Below, piece after piece: positions 34,333 to 43,603 of a DNA stretch of 64,000 nt. Made by a program: the position numbers and the translations under genes. This DNA is from Litorimonas sp051251645 (GTDB lineage: Bacteria > Pseudomonadota > Alphaproteobacteria > Caulobacterales > Maricaulaceae). Under the pieces are notes generated by a model. The model ran no database searches and was not told the origin of the DNA. It saw only the letters and a program-made list of their open reading frames with translations. How positions within the stretch are numbered: position 1 is the stretch's first letter; each line of letters starts with the position of its first letter. The stretch is from assembly GCA_051251645.1 (NCBI GenBank), contig JBPOEY010000003.1:62001-126000 (forward strand), read 5' to 3'.

Positions 34333-37300
34333 ATGCCCAAACGTACCGACATCAATTCTATCCTCATCATTGGCGCGGGGCCGATCATTATCGGGCAGGC
34401 GTGTGAGTTCGATTATTCCGGAGTGCAGGCGTGTAAAGCGCTACGCGAAGAGGGCTACCGCGTCATTTTGGTGAACTCTAACCCCGCCACGATTATGACT
34501 GATCCGGACATGGCGGATGCGACCTATGTCGAGCCGATCACGCCGGAGATCGTCGAGAAGATCATTGCGATAGAGCGGCCCGATGCGCTGCTCCCGACCA
34601 TGGGCGGGCAGACGGCGCTCAACACGGCGCTATCCTTGGAACAGATGGGCGTATTGGAAAAATACGGCGTCGAGATGATCGGCGCGAAAGCCGATGTGAT
34701 TGACAAGGCGGAAAACCGCGAACGTTTCGCCGAAGCCATGACCAAAATTGGGCTGGAAAACCCGCGTGCGACCATCGTCACAGCCCCGCTGCGCGATGAT
34801 GGCAAACCTGACATCGCCGCGGGCGTGGCCGAAGCCATCAATGCGCTGGATTATACGGGCCTCCCCGCCATTATCCGACCGGCGTTTACCATGGGCGGCA
34901 CGGGCGGCGGCGTGGCGTATAATATCGAAGAATATCGCGAGATCATCCGCTCCGGCCTCTCTGCATCGCCGACCAACCAAGTGCTGGTCGATGAGAGCCT
35001 GCTCGGGTGGAAAGAATATGAGATGGAAGTGGTTCGCGACAAAGCGGATAATTGCATCATCATTTGCGCCATTGAGAATATCGACCCGATGGGCGTGCAT
35101 ACGGGCGACAGCATTACCGTCGCGCCAGCGCTCACGCTCACCGATAAAGAATACCAAATCATGCGGGATGCCTCGATCGCCGTTTTGCGCGAAATCGGCG
35201 TGGAAACTGGGGGGTCGAACGTGCAGTTTGGGTTGAACCCCGTGGATGGCCGCATGGTGGTGATTGAGATGAACCCGCGCGTATCGCGCTCCTCTGCGCT
35301 CGCCTCCAAAGCGACGGGTTTCCCGATTGCGAAAATCGCTGCGAAGCTGGCCGTTGGCTACACGCTGGATGAACTCGACAACGACATTACCGGCGCAACG
35401 CCGGCCGCGTTTGAACCGACGATTGATTATGTCGTCACCAAAATACCCCGTTTCGCGTTTGAGAAATTCCCCGGCGCAGAGCCGATCCTGACCACGGCGA
35501 TGAAATCAGTCGGCGAAGCCATGGCGATTGGCCGGACCTTTGCGGAGAGCTTCCAGAAAGCGCTACGCTCGCTCGAAACCGGGCTCACAGGCCTGAATGA
35601 AATTGAGTTTGATACCTCTGATCCGGACGCGTTGAAATCCGCGTTGAAAGCCCGCCTGTCGATCCTCGCACCCGACCGTTTGCTCGTGATTGCGCAAGCG
35701 TTCCGCCACGGCATGAGCGTCGATAAGATTTATCAATATACAATGATCGACAAGTGGTTCCTGCGCCAGATCGAAACTTTGGTGAAAGCCGAAGGCTGGC
35801 TAACAGAAAACGGCCTTCCCAAGACTGAAGGAGAATGGCGCGCGATTAAGTCAGAAGGTTTTTCTGACGCTCGCATTGGCGAGCTGACCGACACGAAAGA
35901 GACAAAAGTCCGCAAAGCGCGGCACAAGGCGGGCGTGCGTCCCGTCTATAAACGCGTCGATACCTGCGCCGCCGAATTCGCGGCCAAAACGCCTTATATG
36001 TATTCGACCTATGAGACGCCAAGCTTTGGCGGCGTGGTCGAGAATGAAGCCCGCGTCACGGATAAGAAAAAAGTCGTTATCCTGGGCGGCGGGCCGAACC
36101 GGATCGGGCAGGGGATCGAGTTTGATTATTGCTGTGTCCATGCGGCCTATGCGATGGCCGACTTGGGCATCGAATCGATCATGGTCAATTGTAACCCGGA
36201 AACCGTCTCGACGGATTACGATACGTCGGACCGCCTCTATTTCGAGCCGCTGACCGAAGAAGATGTGTTGGAGTTGATCCAAGGCGAAATGGCGAGCGGC
36301 GAGCTGCTCGGTGTTGTTGTGCAGTTCGGTGGCCAGACGCCTTTGAAGCTGGCGGCTGCGCTGGAAGCGCACGGCATCCCGCTGCTCGGTACAAAATCCG
36401 ATGCGCTGGACCGCGCGGAGGACCGCGAACGGTTTAAGGCGCTGGTTGAAAAACTCGGTCTGCGTCAGCCCAATAACGGCATTGCGCGCAACGCTAAAGA
36501 AGCCCGCGAAGCCGTCCTCAAAGTCGGCTATCCCGTCGTGCTACGGCCGTCCAATGTGCTCGGCGGACGCGGGATGGAAATCGTCGACAATGACACGGAA
36601 ATGGAACGCTATATTACCGAAGCCGTCAAAGTATCCGGCAAGTCGCCGCTGCTGATTGATCAATATTTGCGCGATGCGGTCGAGGTCGATGTCGACGCGA
36701 TTTGTGACGGCGAAGATGTGTTTATCGCGGGCATTATGGAACATATTGAAGAAGCCGGCGTCCATTCAGGCGATAGCGCCTGCTCGCTGCCGCCTTATAC
36801 ATTGTCCGCCGAAATTCAGGACGAAATGCGCCGTCAAGCGCGGCTGCTCGCGCTGGAACTCGGCGTTGTTGGACTGATGAATATCCAGTTCGCGGTGAAG
36901 GGCGACGATGTCTACCTCATCGAGGTCAACCCGCGTGCATCGCGCACCGTCCCATTTGTTGCCAAAGCCATCGGGCTACCTGTCGCGAATATTGCCGCGA
37001 AAGTCATGGCGGGCGAAAAGCTCAGTAGTTTCGATCTGACCACACGCCCACAGAAATATATCGCCGTCAAAGAAGCGGTTTTCCCATTCGCGCGTTTCCC
37101 CGGCGTTGACACAGTGCTTGGCCCGGAAATGCGCTCCACCGGCGAAGTTATGGGTCTGGCAGATAGCTTCGGCGTGGCTTTTGCCAAAAGCCAGCTCGGC
37201 GGTGGCGTGACCCTCCCCAGCGACGGCGCGGTCTTTATCTCGGTCAAGGATCAGCATAAACCATTGATGACGGAACTCGCCCGTGAATTGATTGCCTTAG

Positions 37301-37620
37301 GCTTCACCATCACGGCCACAGGCGGGACGTGCAAATATCTCCGGGCACAGGGCCTGACCGTCGATTACGTCAAGAAATTCCACGAAGGTCGCCCGAACAT
37401 TGTTGACGCCATGAAAAACGGCAAAATCCAGCTCGTCTTCAATACGACAGAAGGCAAGCAAGCGCTCAAGGATAGCTTTAGCTTACGCCGCACCGCACTC
37501 GACCAAAAAATCCCCTATTTCACAACCTTCGCCGCCAGCCGCGCGACGGTCGAAGCGATTAAGGCGTTGAGCTTGGGCGGGTATGAGGTGGAAAGTTTGC
37601 AAAGCATCGCGGCGGGGTAG
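34333..37620 (+). CDS. carB: carbamoyl-phosphate synthase large subunit
   Basis: Makes carbamoyl phosphate from bicarbonate, ATP and ammonia supplied by CarA, for pyrimidine and arginine synthesis. The 1,095-residue length is normal. The duplicated ATP-grasp halves are clear: KRTDINSILIIGAGPIIIGQACEFDYSG and KKVVILGGGPNRIGQGIEFDYCC; SRSSALASKATGFPIAK and ASRTVPFVAKAIGLPVA. The C-terminal allosteric MGS-like domain (about residues 940-1080) has GFTITATGGTCKYLRAQG. The ATG at 34333 matches the family start; a GTG at 34315 in frame is ignored. carA is not nearby. Confidence 0.97.
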   Translation: MPKRTDINSILIIGAGPIIIGQACEFDYSGVQACKALREEGYRVILVNSNPATIMTDPDMADATYVEPITPEIVEKIIAIERPDALLPTMGGQTALNTALSLEQMGVLEKYGVEMIGAKADVIDKAENRERFAEAMTKIGLENPRATIVTAPLRDDGKPDIAAGVAEAINALDYTGLPAIIRPAFTMGGTGGGVAYNIEEYREIIRSGLSASPTNQVLVDESLLGWKEYEMEVVRDKADNCIIICAIENIDPMGVHTGDSITVAPALTLTDKEYQIMRDASIAVLREIGVETGGSNVQFGLNPVDGRMVVIEMNPRVSRSSALASKATGFPIAKIAAKLAVGYTLDELDNDITGATPAAFEPTIDYVVTKIPRFAFEKFPGAEPILTTAMKSVGEAMAIGRTFAESFQKALRSLETGLTGLNEIEFDTSDPDALKSALKARLSILAPDRLLVIAQAFRHGMSVDKIYQYTMIDKWFLRQIETLVKAEGWLTENGLPKTEGEWRAIKSEGFSDARIGELTDTKETKVRKARHKAGVRPVYKRVDTCAAEFAAKTPYMYSTYETPSFGGVVENEARVTDKKKVVILGGGPNRIGQGIEFDYCCVHAAYAMADLGIESIMVNCNPETVSTDYDTSDRLYFEPLTEEDVLELIQGEMASGELLGVVVQFGGQTPLKLAAALEAHGIPLLGTKSDALDRAEDRERFKALVEKLGLRQPNNGIARNAKEAREAVLKVGYPVVLRPSNVLGGRGMEIVDNDTEMERYITEAVKVSGKSPLLIDQYLRDAVEVDVDAICDGEDVFIAGIMEHIEEAGVHSGDSACSLPPYTLSAEIQDEMRRQARLLALELGVVGLMNIQFAVKGDDVYLIEVNPRASRTVPFVAKAIGLPVANIAAKVMAGEKLSSFDLTTRPQKYIAVKEAVFPFARFPGVDTVLGPEMRSTGEVMGLADSFGVAFAKSQLGGGVTLPSDGAVFISVKDQHKPLMTELARELIALGFTITATGGTCKYLRAQGLTVDYVKKFHEGRPNIVDAMKNGKIQLVFNTTEGKQALKDSFSLRRTALDQKIPYFTTFAASRATVEAIKALSLGGYEVESLQSIAAG

Positions 37621-37635
37621 AGGAAAGAGACCAAA

Positions 37636-38037
37636 TTGGCCGATGAAGAACTAGAATGGGACGAGGACGACGTCACTGTGGGGCGTGGGTTATATGTTTT
37701 CACGGCCCTTATATTGATAAGCACAACTTTCGGCATAGCTTGGTCGGGATATAATAATCTTGCGCTGTTCGGCTGGCCAATTGTGGGTGGTTTGGTTTTT
37801 GTACTGCTGCGGGTTTGGAAGGGAATGCTTGGTAAGATGATTGATGATGTTGTTAAGGTCGTCGATCTTAATGGCGATAATTTTGACGAAACGCGTCTGC
37901 AGGAACGTTCAGACTCTGAAACGGGCCATCACAACTGGGTTGCGATTGGGATAGGTTTAATCGTGTATGCGGTTTTCATTACTCTGTTCTGGTACGGTAT
38001 GGGACGTGGCGTTGGTTGGGTCGTCAGCTTATTCTAA
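37636..38037 (+). CDS. small membrane protein, unknown function
   Basis: A 133-residue protein with an acidic N-terminus (ADEELEWDEDD) and three to four hydrophobic segments (about residues 18-38, 43-61, 101-120). A charged loop (KVVDLNGDNFDETRLQERSDSETGHH) follows the second. The first start is a TTG at 37636 with GGAAAGAG 16-9 bases upstream. No family recognised. It starts 15 bases after the carB stop and may be cotranscribed with it; a good terminator follows. Confidence 0.6.
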   Translation: MADEELEWDEDDVTVGRGLYVFTALILISTTFGIAWSGYNNLALFGWPIVGGLVFVLLRVWKGMLGKMIDDVVKVVDLNGDNFDETRLQERSDSETGHHNWVAIGIGLIVYAVFITLFWYGMGRGVGWVVSLF

Positions 38038-38044
38038 AACAAAA

Positions 38045-38069
38045 AAGCCCCGCCGAGACGGGGCTTGAT
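38045..38069. terminator. bidirectional terminator between the membrane-protein gene and the Deg protease gene
   Basis: AAGCCCCG and CGGGGCTT pair around CCGAGA, with an A-run on the left and GATTTAATT on the right. It can end transcription from both converging genes. Confidence 0.75.
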
Positions 38070-38158
38070 TTAATTGTGGATTTTGCCGTTCGCTTGCGCC
38101 CACGGTGCGTTGCAATTTCTGCCCATTTTGGAGCAAAAATTCGGTCTTTGACCGACTG

Positions 38159-39628
38159 CTACCGCACTCCTAAATACGCCGTCTGACCGTCCCGCTCAAC
38201 GACGAGCGCATAGGGCCCGTCATTATTGTCCAAAAACCGCTCGAAGCTTTTCAGATCCGTCAATTTGGTTCGGTTGATCCGGCGGATGATGTCGCCTTCG
38301 TTCAGGCCAGAGCGAGCGGCGCGGGAATTGGGGCGCACGGCGCTAATATAGACGCCGTCATCACCATCGCGCAGATCTAAATCGTCTGGAATATCCGTGA
38401 TGGTGGCACCGGAGAAGCTTTCCATCGACGGAATGTCGTCTGCGACGGTTTCGTCGAGGGCGACACGCTCTTCCTTGACCGCTTCGACGGTGATCCGGCT
38501 CGTACGGCGTTTGCCATCACGGATGTATGTGATGTCCGCGTCTGTACCGGGTGTAAGGAGACCCACGGCATTCCGTAAGTCAGAGCTGTCATCCAAATTT
38601 TCGCCGTTAAAGGCAATGATGACGTCGCCACCTTCAAGACCCGCTTTTTCGGCCGGGCTGTCCTCCGTCACTTGTTGGATGAGCGCGCCTTTGATGGACG
38701 ACAGGCCAAGCCCTTGGCGGAGTTCCGGTGACAAATCACCGATTAGCACGCCAATTCGGCCGCGTCGGACTTCGCCGAACTCGGTCAATTGCGCCATTAC
38801 GTTGGTGATCGTCCGCGTTGGGATAGCAAAACCAATTCCCGCGCTAGAGCCAGAGCGGGAAATGATGGCTGTATTAATGCCGATCAATTCGCCTTTGGAA
38901 TTGACGAGTGCGCCGCCACTATTGCCGGGGTTAATCGCCGCATCAGTTTGGATATAATCCTCGTATCGGTCGTTACTTCTTCCACTCGTGCGGTTTTCGC
39001 GACCCAAGGCGGACACGATCCCGCTGGTCACGGTTGAAGACAGGCCGAACGGATTACCAACGGCGATGACATAATCGCCGACCATGACATCATCTGTTCC
39101 CGCGATCTTAAGGGCTTTGAGTTTGCGGGCATCGATTTTCAACAACGCCAAATCAGTTTGTGGGTCGGCGCCAACGACCTCGGCCATGAATTCTCGGCGG
39201 TCACCCAAGGTGATTTCAATCTCGTCCGCGCCGTCAATAACGTGGTTATTGGTGAGGATGAGGCCTTTACTCGCATCGACGATAACGCCTGAACCCAGCC
39301 CGGCCCGGGGACCTTGCTGGCGCGGCGTCTGGCCGAAGAAACGCTCGAACATCTCCATCCGCTCATCGGACATCTCCGGTGCTTCGCTTTCTGTGACGGT
39401 CCGAATTGAGACAACCGCCGGTGTGACCTGCGCTAACAGCGGTGCCATGGTCAGCACTCCGCGCTTGGAATCAAAGGTCATGGAAGAATTATGGCCACCA
39501 CCAAAAAGCTGAACCGTTTGAAAATCAGGATTTGAGGTTTTCGGCGCATCGACAATGACTTGCGATACGGCGACGGGCGCAACGATAAGGCCTAGGGCGG
39601 CGGCAGACAAAATCAGGGCGTGTTTCAC
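38159..39628 (-). CDS. Do/HtrA-family periplasmic serine protease with two PDZ domains
   Basis: A DegP/DegQ-type protease and chaperone for misfolded periplasmic proteins. The start is the GTG at 39628, preceded by AAGGAGA at an ideal distance; a frame extending to 39715 would destroy the signal peptide. It has an N-terminal signal peptide (VKHALILSAAALGLIVAPVAVSQ). The protease domain carries His129 (LTNNHVIDGA), Asp159 (TDLALLKID) and Ser237 (NPGNSGGALVN). Two PDZ domains follow (about residues 295-385 and 410-485). Length 489. The gene is divergent from nothing upstream, with the zincin-like lipoprotein gene 155 bp beyond its start on the same strand. Confidence 0.93.
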   Translation of the reverse strand: MKHALILSAAALGLIVAPVAVSQVIVDAPKTSNPDFQTVQLFGGGHNSSMTFDSKRGVLTMAPLLAQVTPAVVSIRTVTESEAPEMSDERMEMFERFFGQTPRQQGPRAGLGSGVIVDASKGLILTNNHVIDGADEIEITLGDRREFMAEVVGADPQTDLALLKIDARKLKALKIAGTDDVMVGDYVIAVGNPFGLSSTVTSGIVSALGRENRTSGRSNDRYEDYIQTDAAINPGNSGGALVNSKGELIGINTAIISRSGSSAGIGFAIPTRTITNVMAQLTEFGEVRRGRIGVLIGDLSPELRQGLGLSSIKGALIQQVTEDSPAEKAGLEGGDVIIAFNGENLDDSSDLRNAVGLLTPGTDADITYIRDGKRRTSRITVEAVKEERVALDETVADDIPSMESFSGATITDIPDDLDLRDGDDGVYISAVRPNSRAARSGLNEGDIIRRINRTKLTDLKSFERFLDNNDGPYALVVERDGQTAYLGVR

Positions 39629-39782
39629 AAATATCTCCTTGAGTACGGATAGGGTCCGTAATGTGTTGGAAAGATAAGGACGGGAGAGGCCGTCTCGCAA
39701 GTCACAGAAACACAAGGTGGAGGAGGTTTAAGGTTTGAACGCAAGGCGCGCTGGATTCGAGGCGCATGAGGTTTGGCGTGAT

Positions 39783-40601
39783 CTAGTCGAGGATTGGGCA
39801 GAAGGTCGGTGGAACTGGCTCAGTCCTTCCGGCAAAAATGGCATCAATGAATGCAAATAACTCAGGGTCGTAGGCGTTCAATTCATCCGGCGTGGAGACA
39901 AAATTGTGGATGCCGTCTGGCACATCACGGGAGATGTTCGCCGAGAAGTAGCTCTGCACACCTTCTGCGAAATACTCGTCCGCATTAGTCGCTGCATAGG
40001 TGTTTTCAAACAAACCGCTGTCAATAGCGGACCGGTACAAGGTTTGTAGTGTCTGCTGTGACTGTTTGGCAATGGCGTCAGGCTGGAACATCATAATCGT
40101 ATGCGCAAATTCGTGAACGAAAATACTTTCACCGACATAGGGGTCGGTGGGGCGACAGAGTATGTCTTCTTCTGCGACGAGTGTTATCGGAACACCGCGT
40201 GAGGCTCCAAATCCCCGTGCGCGCTGATCCCAATTCGTAACGCGGTCGTTTTTAAGAAATGCAAATTCATTCACCGACGTAACGGTTTCGGTCTCCGCCA
40301 GCACAATCATGACGGTATTATTGGCAATCATCTGAGCGTGATCTGGCGCGAGGGTGCTCAACATGATCGACGCTAAACGTACGGTCTCATCCCGCGTGTC
40401 GTCGGAAACGGCGTCGGACGCATAGATTGCTAAACCGTCGGCACAGTGTGGCTCACCATATCGCGGATACAAGGATAGATGACTTAGATTCGTGTTGCAG
40501 GAGGTCTCATCCTGCGACGTCGTGCCGGGTGTGCATCCGGTTAAGCTGAGTATCCAGCTGACGAAGATTATGATGACGTAAAATGTATTCGGAGTTTTCA
40601 T
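39783..40601 (-). CDS. putative zinc-metallopeptidase lipoprotein
   Basis: A 272-residue lipoprotein candidate with lipobox LTGC at about residue 23. The mature part has a HExxH zinc motif in VHEFAHTIM and a downstream ADEYFAEGVQSYF, which could supply the third ligand, as in gluzincin/anthrax-lethal-factor-like folds. Cysteines at CNTNL, PHCAD, ILCRP and FCPILD may form disulphides. It could be a protease or an inactive relative; the family name is not certain. It lies 8 bases upstream of the hisN stop on the same strand. Confidence 0.7.
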   Translation of the reverse strand: MKTPNTFYVIIIFVSWILSLTGCTPGTTSQDETSCNTNLSHLSLYPRYGEPHCADGLAIYASDAVSDDTRDETVRLASIMLSTLAPDHAQMIANNTVMIVLAETETVTSVNEFAFLKNDRVTNWDQRARGFGASRGVPITLVAEEDILCRPTDPYVGESIFVHEFAHTIMMFQPDAIAKQSQQTLQTLYRSAIDSGLFENTYAATNADEYFAEGVQSYFSANISRDVPDGIHNFVSTPDELNAYDPELFAFIDAIFAGRTEPVPPTFCPILD

Positions 40602-40609
40602 GGTCGACC

Positions 40610-41422
40610 CTAAAGCATCGCCCGTCCGAGATAGGTATAAAGCTCAGGCATCAGGTCCGGCGATCCGCAGGCGACCAATCGCGGTCCGTCCTTCGGATTA
40701 CCGCCATGCCAATCCGTGATGACTCCGCCTGCGCCGATAATAACGGGCATGAGAGCCCGGACGTCGCACGGCTTCATGCCGCCTTCGATCATCAGATCCA
40801 TGCGGCCTTGGGCGAGCAGAACATAGCCGAACGCGTCCAGCCCGAGCCGTGAAAACGCGACGCCGCTTTGGATGATTTTATAGGCCGCCAGTTCGCCGGG
40901 ACCGAACATGCCGAAGGGTTGAGTGCAGCCGAGACGGGCCTCGGCCAGTGTATGAATTGTGCGGACACGTAGAGGTATTTGCGTGCCGTCATCATGGATG
41001 AGGGTTGCCGTTGGCTTTTCCGAAATATCGCCGACAGCGCGGATATTGAGCGCGGGCAGATCGATCAGACCGAGGACGGGATCGCCGTCCTGCGCCAGGG
41101 CAATGAGTGTGCTCCAAACAGGGACTCCCGCGACGAAGCCGCGGGTTCCGTCAATTGGGTCGAGTGTCCATGAAAATTTATTGGTGCCGCGATGATCCGG
41201 CAGTTCTTCGCCTTCGATGGAATCGTGCGGGAAGCGGTCGCGGATGAGGCGCCGTAACTCACGCTCTGCCTCGATATCGGCTTCCGTCACAGGGTCGTAG
41301 CCTGAAGTGGCCTTGTTCTCGGCCGCCACGCCGGAGCGGAACAGCGGCAAGGTTATGGTCCGCGCCGCCGCAGACAAAATGTCGAGAAAAGCGAGTCGGT
41401 CGGCGATGGGGGTCGAGGTCAT
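40610..41422 (-). CDS. hisN: inositol-monophosphatase-family phosphatase, probably histidinol-phosphatase
   Basis: A 270-residue Mg-dependent phosphatase of the inositol-monophosphatase superfamily. The metal/phosphate-binding motifs are visible: DSIEGEELPDH, WTLDPIDGTRGFVAG (the D-P-I/L-D-G-T motif) and MKPCDVRALMPVIIGAGGVITDWHGG. In alphaproteobacteria such proteins are usually HisN, the histidinol-phosphatase of histidine synthesis, but other phosphatase activities (inositol, CysQ-like) are possible; the gene is not in a his operon. Start at 41422. Confidence 0.85.
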   Translation of the reverse strand: MTSTPIADRLAFLDILSAAARTITLPLFRSGVAAENKATSGYDPVTEADIEAERELRRLIRDRFPHDSIEGEELPDHRGTNKFSWTLDPIDGTRGFVAGVPVWSTLIALAQDGDPVLGLIDLPALNIRAVGDISEKPTATLIHDDGTQIPLRVRTIHTLAEARLGCTQPFGMFGPGELAAYKIIQSGVAFSRLGLDAFGYVLLAQGRMDLMIEGGMKPCDVRALMPVIIGAGGVITDWHGGNPKDGPRLVACGSPDLMPELYTYLGRAML

Positions 41423-41457
41423 GTCGCTGACTTAGGCGAAACCGCGTCTTAATTCAT

Positions 41458-41505
41458 CCTGTTTCGGTCATCTTCACCTGCGTGAAAATGACCAATCGAA
41501 ACAGG
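41458..41505. repeat. long interrupted hairpin in the hisN-XRE intergenic region
   Basis: Three nested arms pair: CCTGTTTCG with CGAAACAGG, GGTCAT with ATGACC, and TTCAC with GTGAA. There is no T-run on either side. It lies between the XRE gene end and the hisN start, so it could shape the leader of the hisN transcript or protect the 3' end of the XRE transcript. Confidence 0.5.
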
Positions 41506-41520
41506 CGCAATCTAAAGACC

Positions 41521-41922
41521 CTAAGGCGCAACCAATCGCAAGGTCGGCTTCGTGCCCGGATCGAGCGATTTGGCGAGGTCGAGCAAATGCTTCCGCGGAC
41601 CTTCGCCCATGGCATAATAGGCCCGGACAAGATCCATCGTCTCTTTTTTGGATAAGACGTCGGACGCAATATTGGTCGGGTCTTCGCTGCCAAACGGATC
41701 GCGTTCTGACAGGCCTTCATAGAAATATTGCACGGGCACGGACAGGGCCTCGGAGAGCTCAAACAGGCGGGCTGCTGAGACGCGGTTCGCGCCGCACTCA
41801 TATTTTTGGATCTGTTGGAACCGGATACCCACTTGTTCCGCCAGCGCTTGCTGAGTCAGGCCGAGAAGGCGGCGGCGGCGGCGGAGGCGTTTGCCAACGT
41901 GAAGGTCGATGTCGCTTGTCAT
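41521..41922 (-). CDS. XRE-family helix-turn-helix transcriptional regulator
   Basis: A 133-residue regulator. The N-terminal XRE domain (about residues 8-66) contains LRRRRRLLGLTQQALAEQVGIRFQQIQKYECG, with the helix-turn-helix. The C-terminal 65 residues (YFYEGLSERDPFGSEDPTN, then ETMDLVRAYYAM) are typical of a conserved alphaproteobacterial regulator group, but no target is known to me. It starts at 41922 on the minus strand, about 200 bp downstream of the end of the N-formylglutamate amidohydrolase gene. The target is not inferable. Confidence 0.88.
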   Translation of the reverse strand: MTSDIDLHVGKRLRRRRRLLGLTQQALAEQVGIRFQQIQKYECGANRVSAARLFELSEALSVPVQYFYEGLSERDPFGSEDPTNIASDVLSKKETMDLVRAYYAMGEGPRKHLLDLAKSLDPGTKPTLRLVAP

Positions 41923-42119
41923 GGGCGTATCCTTAAAAACGTGTCTCGCCTCTCAAGGGAGCAATCGCCGTGCCAGCATCGTCAGGCGTGTTCGCCTAAA
42001 AAGGGAGCGATTCCGCCCCGTCCGACTCGCTTTTTAAGGTTAACGGGTCAAAGTTTGATTATTTTAACCCTGAGTTGTGCCGTTTTTGGACAGGTGGGAC
42101 TCGCGTCCGCGCTCAAACG

Positions 42120-43019
42120 CTATTGTGCGGCGAGGGCGGTCGGTGTGCGGACGTCAACGATCTGCTCAATGATGCGGGTCATACGCTCCATGACACTATC
42201 ATAGCCGCGTTTCGGAGCCAGAGTGACCGGGTTGAGATAGAGATCGCGGTTGAGTTCAATCTGAACGACTTCGACGCCTACGTCGGGCTGGCCGTAATGC
42301 TCCGTCACATAGCCACCCGCATAAGGGTAGTTCACAGCGACAGAAAACCCTTCAGATTGAAGGATTTGCCGCAATGTGAACAGGGTTTCCGGATGGCAGG
42401 ACCGGCCAAAGCGGTCCCCTAAGATCACATCGGGACGCCGCGATCCCATCGGGGCGAAGCCCGGCATGGAATGGCAATCGATTAACAGCGCTTGCCCAAA
42501 GCGGGCTTTGGCCTCTGCAATTAAAGCGGTAAGCGCGTCATGATAGGGATGGTATAGCTGTGTCAGGCGCGCTTGCGCGTCGGCGCGGCTGGGGCGTCGG
42601 CGATAGATCGGCGTGCGTTCCCCAATATGAGTGGGAACAACGCCGATGCCGGCTTGCGCGCGGACCGTTTCCTTGATCGGTGTCTCGCACCACGTTTGCG
42701 GCAATTCGTCTGGCGCGCGATTGACATCGACATAACAGCGGGGAAAGCGGGCGCAGAGCAGCGGTGCGCCCGCTGAAACAGCCCCCGCGACCAAGCGGTC
42801 GACAAACATATCCTCATTACGCCGTAATTGCGCCGCCGACAAAACCGACGCATCGCGAAAGGCTTGCGGATAGATATTACCAGAATGGGGCGACGCAAAG
42901 AGGAGGCCCGCCCGCCAGACGTCCGGATGATCAATGCAATGACCGGGGGACAGCGCAGCCATGCTGTCGCGTTCTGCGAGGCTCAGTTTTGCGGCGATGT
43001 CCAAACGCTTATTCGGCAT
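42120..43019 (-). CDS. N-formylglutamate amidohydrolase-family protein
   Basis: A 299-residue metal-dependent hydrolase of the N-formylglutamate amidohydrolase family, the last step of one histidine-degradation route. Recognisable parts are LLFASPHSGNIYPQ, DMFVDRLV, ALLIDCHSMPGF and DVILGDRFGRSC, including His and Asp/Glu residues expected at the metal site. No hut operon surrounds it, and in this bacterial group it is typically found next to cpdR, as here (divergent, 178 bp apart), so its role may differ from histidine degradation. Starts at 43019. Confidence 0.92.
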   Translation of the reverse strand: MPNKRLDIAAKLSLAERDSMAALSPGHCIDHPDVWRAGLLFASPHSGNIYPQAFRDASVLSAAQLRRNEDMFVDRLVAGAVSAGAPLLCARFPRCYVDVNRAPDELPQTWCETPIKETVRAQAGIGVVPTHIGERTPIYRRRPSRADAQARLTQLYHPYHDALTALIAEAKARFGQALLIDCHSMPGFAPMGSRRPDVILGDRFGRSCHPETLFTLRQILQSEGFSVAVNYPYAGGYVTEHYGQPDVGVEVVQIELNRDLYLNPVTLAPKRGYDSVMERMTRIIEQIVDVRTPTALAAQ

Positions 43020-43196
43020 TTGTTATCCATAGCGCACGGAAACTCAGATCGTCAGGGTTTTTTTAAGTCGCACACCTTAAGTCAGGCATGAATAGTGCTA
43101 GAATAAGGTGAAATGACCCAGACGAAGAATTGGCGCTCGCCGTCATGATGTCTTTCGGTTAGCGTAAGACAAGACGACTGGGTCGGGATAGAAAAT

Positions 43197-43556
43197 ATGG
43201 CAACGATACTTTACGCCGAAGATGATGCAGATATGCGTCGGTTCTTTGAAAAAGCGCTGGAAAAGGCGGGTCACAATGTGATCGCCTGCGCCGATGGGGA
43301 ACGCGCCCTGCGGGCTTTAAAATTCGCGGACGGCGCGTTTGACCTGCTGCTCACCGATATCATGATGCCCGGCGTCGATGGAATCGAACTCGCCAAGCAG
43401 GCAGAACTGCTGTCCCCCGGCATTAAAGTCATGTTCATCACCGGCTTCGCCGCCGTCGCCATGAGCGACAGCCAAGCGTCGGAACAGACTGTGCTGTCCA
43501 AGCCCGTGCATTTGCGCCAGTTGGTGAGCGAAGTGGATCGTTTGATTGCGGCGTAA
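43197..43556 (+). CDS. cpdR: CpdR-type single-domain response regulator
   Basis: A 119-residue stand-alone receiver. The acidic pocket is AEDDADMRRFF, and the phosphorylatable Asp54 is in LLLTDIMMPGVDG. The downstream Thr is in MFITGFAA and the Lys in VLSKPVHLRQL. Unphosphorylated CpdR recruits ClpXP to the pole to degrade CtrA and PdeA in Caulobacter; phosphorylation by the CckA-ChpT relay switches it off. It ends in Ala-Ala, like Caulobacter CpdR, whose own degradation by ClpXP depends on this tail. The neighbouring N-formylglutamate amidohydrolase gene supports the identification. Confidence 0.93.
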   Translation: MATILYAEDDADMRRFFEKALEKAGHNVIACADGERALRALKFADGAFDLLLTDIMMPGVDGIELAKQAELLSPGIKVMFITGFAAVAMSDSQASEQTVLSKPVHLRQLVSEVDRLIAA

Positions 43557-43603
43557 CAGCTTTGCTTCCCCGTAAGGGGTCTAAGGCTCGCGACGCGAGG
43601 CGT

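Noticed and set aside
43091..43196. CtrA-like TTAA sites before cpdR
   Set aside because: The nearest TTAA pair (around 43064-43081) is ten bases apart instead of seven, so it does not fit the consensus.
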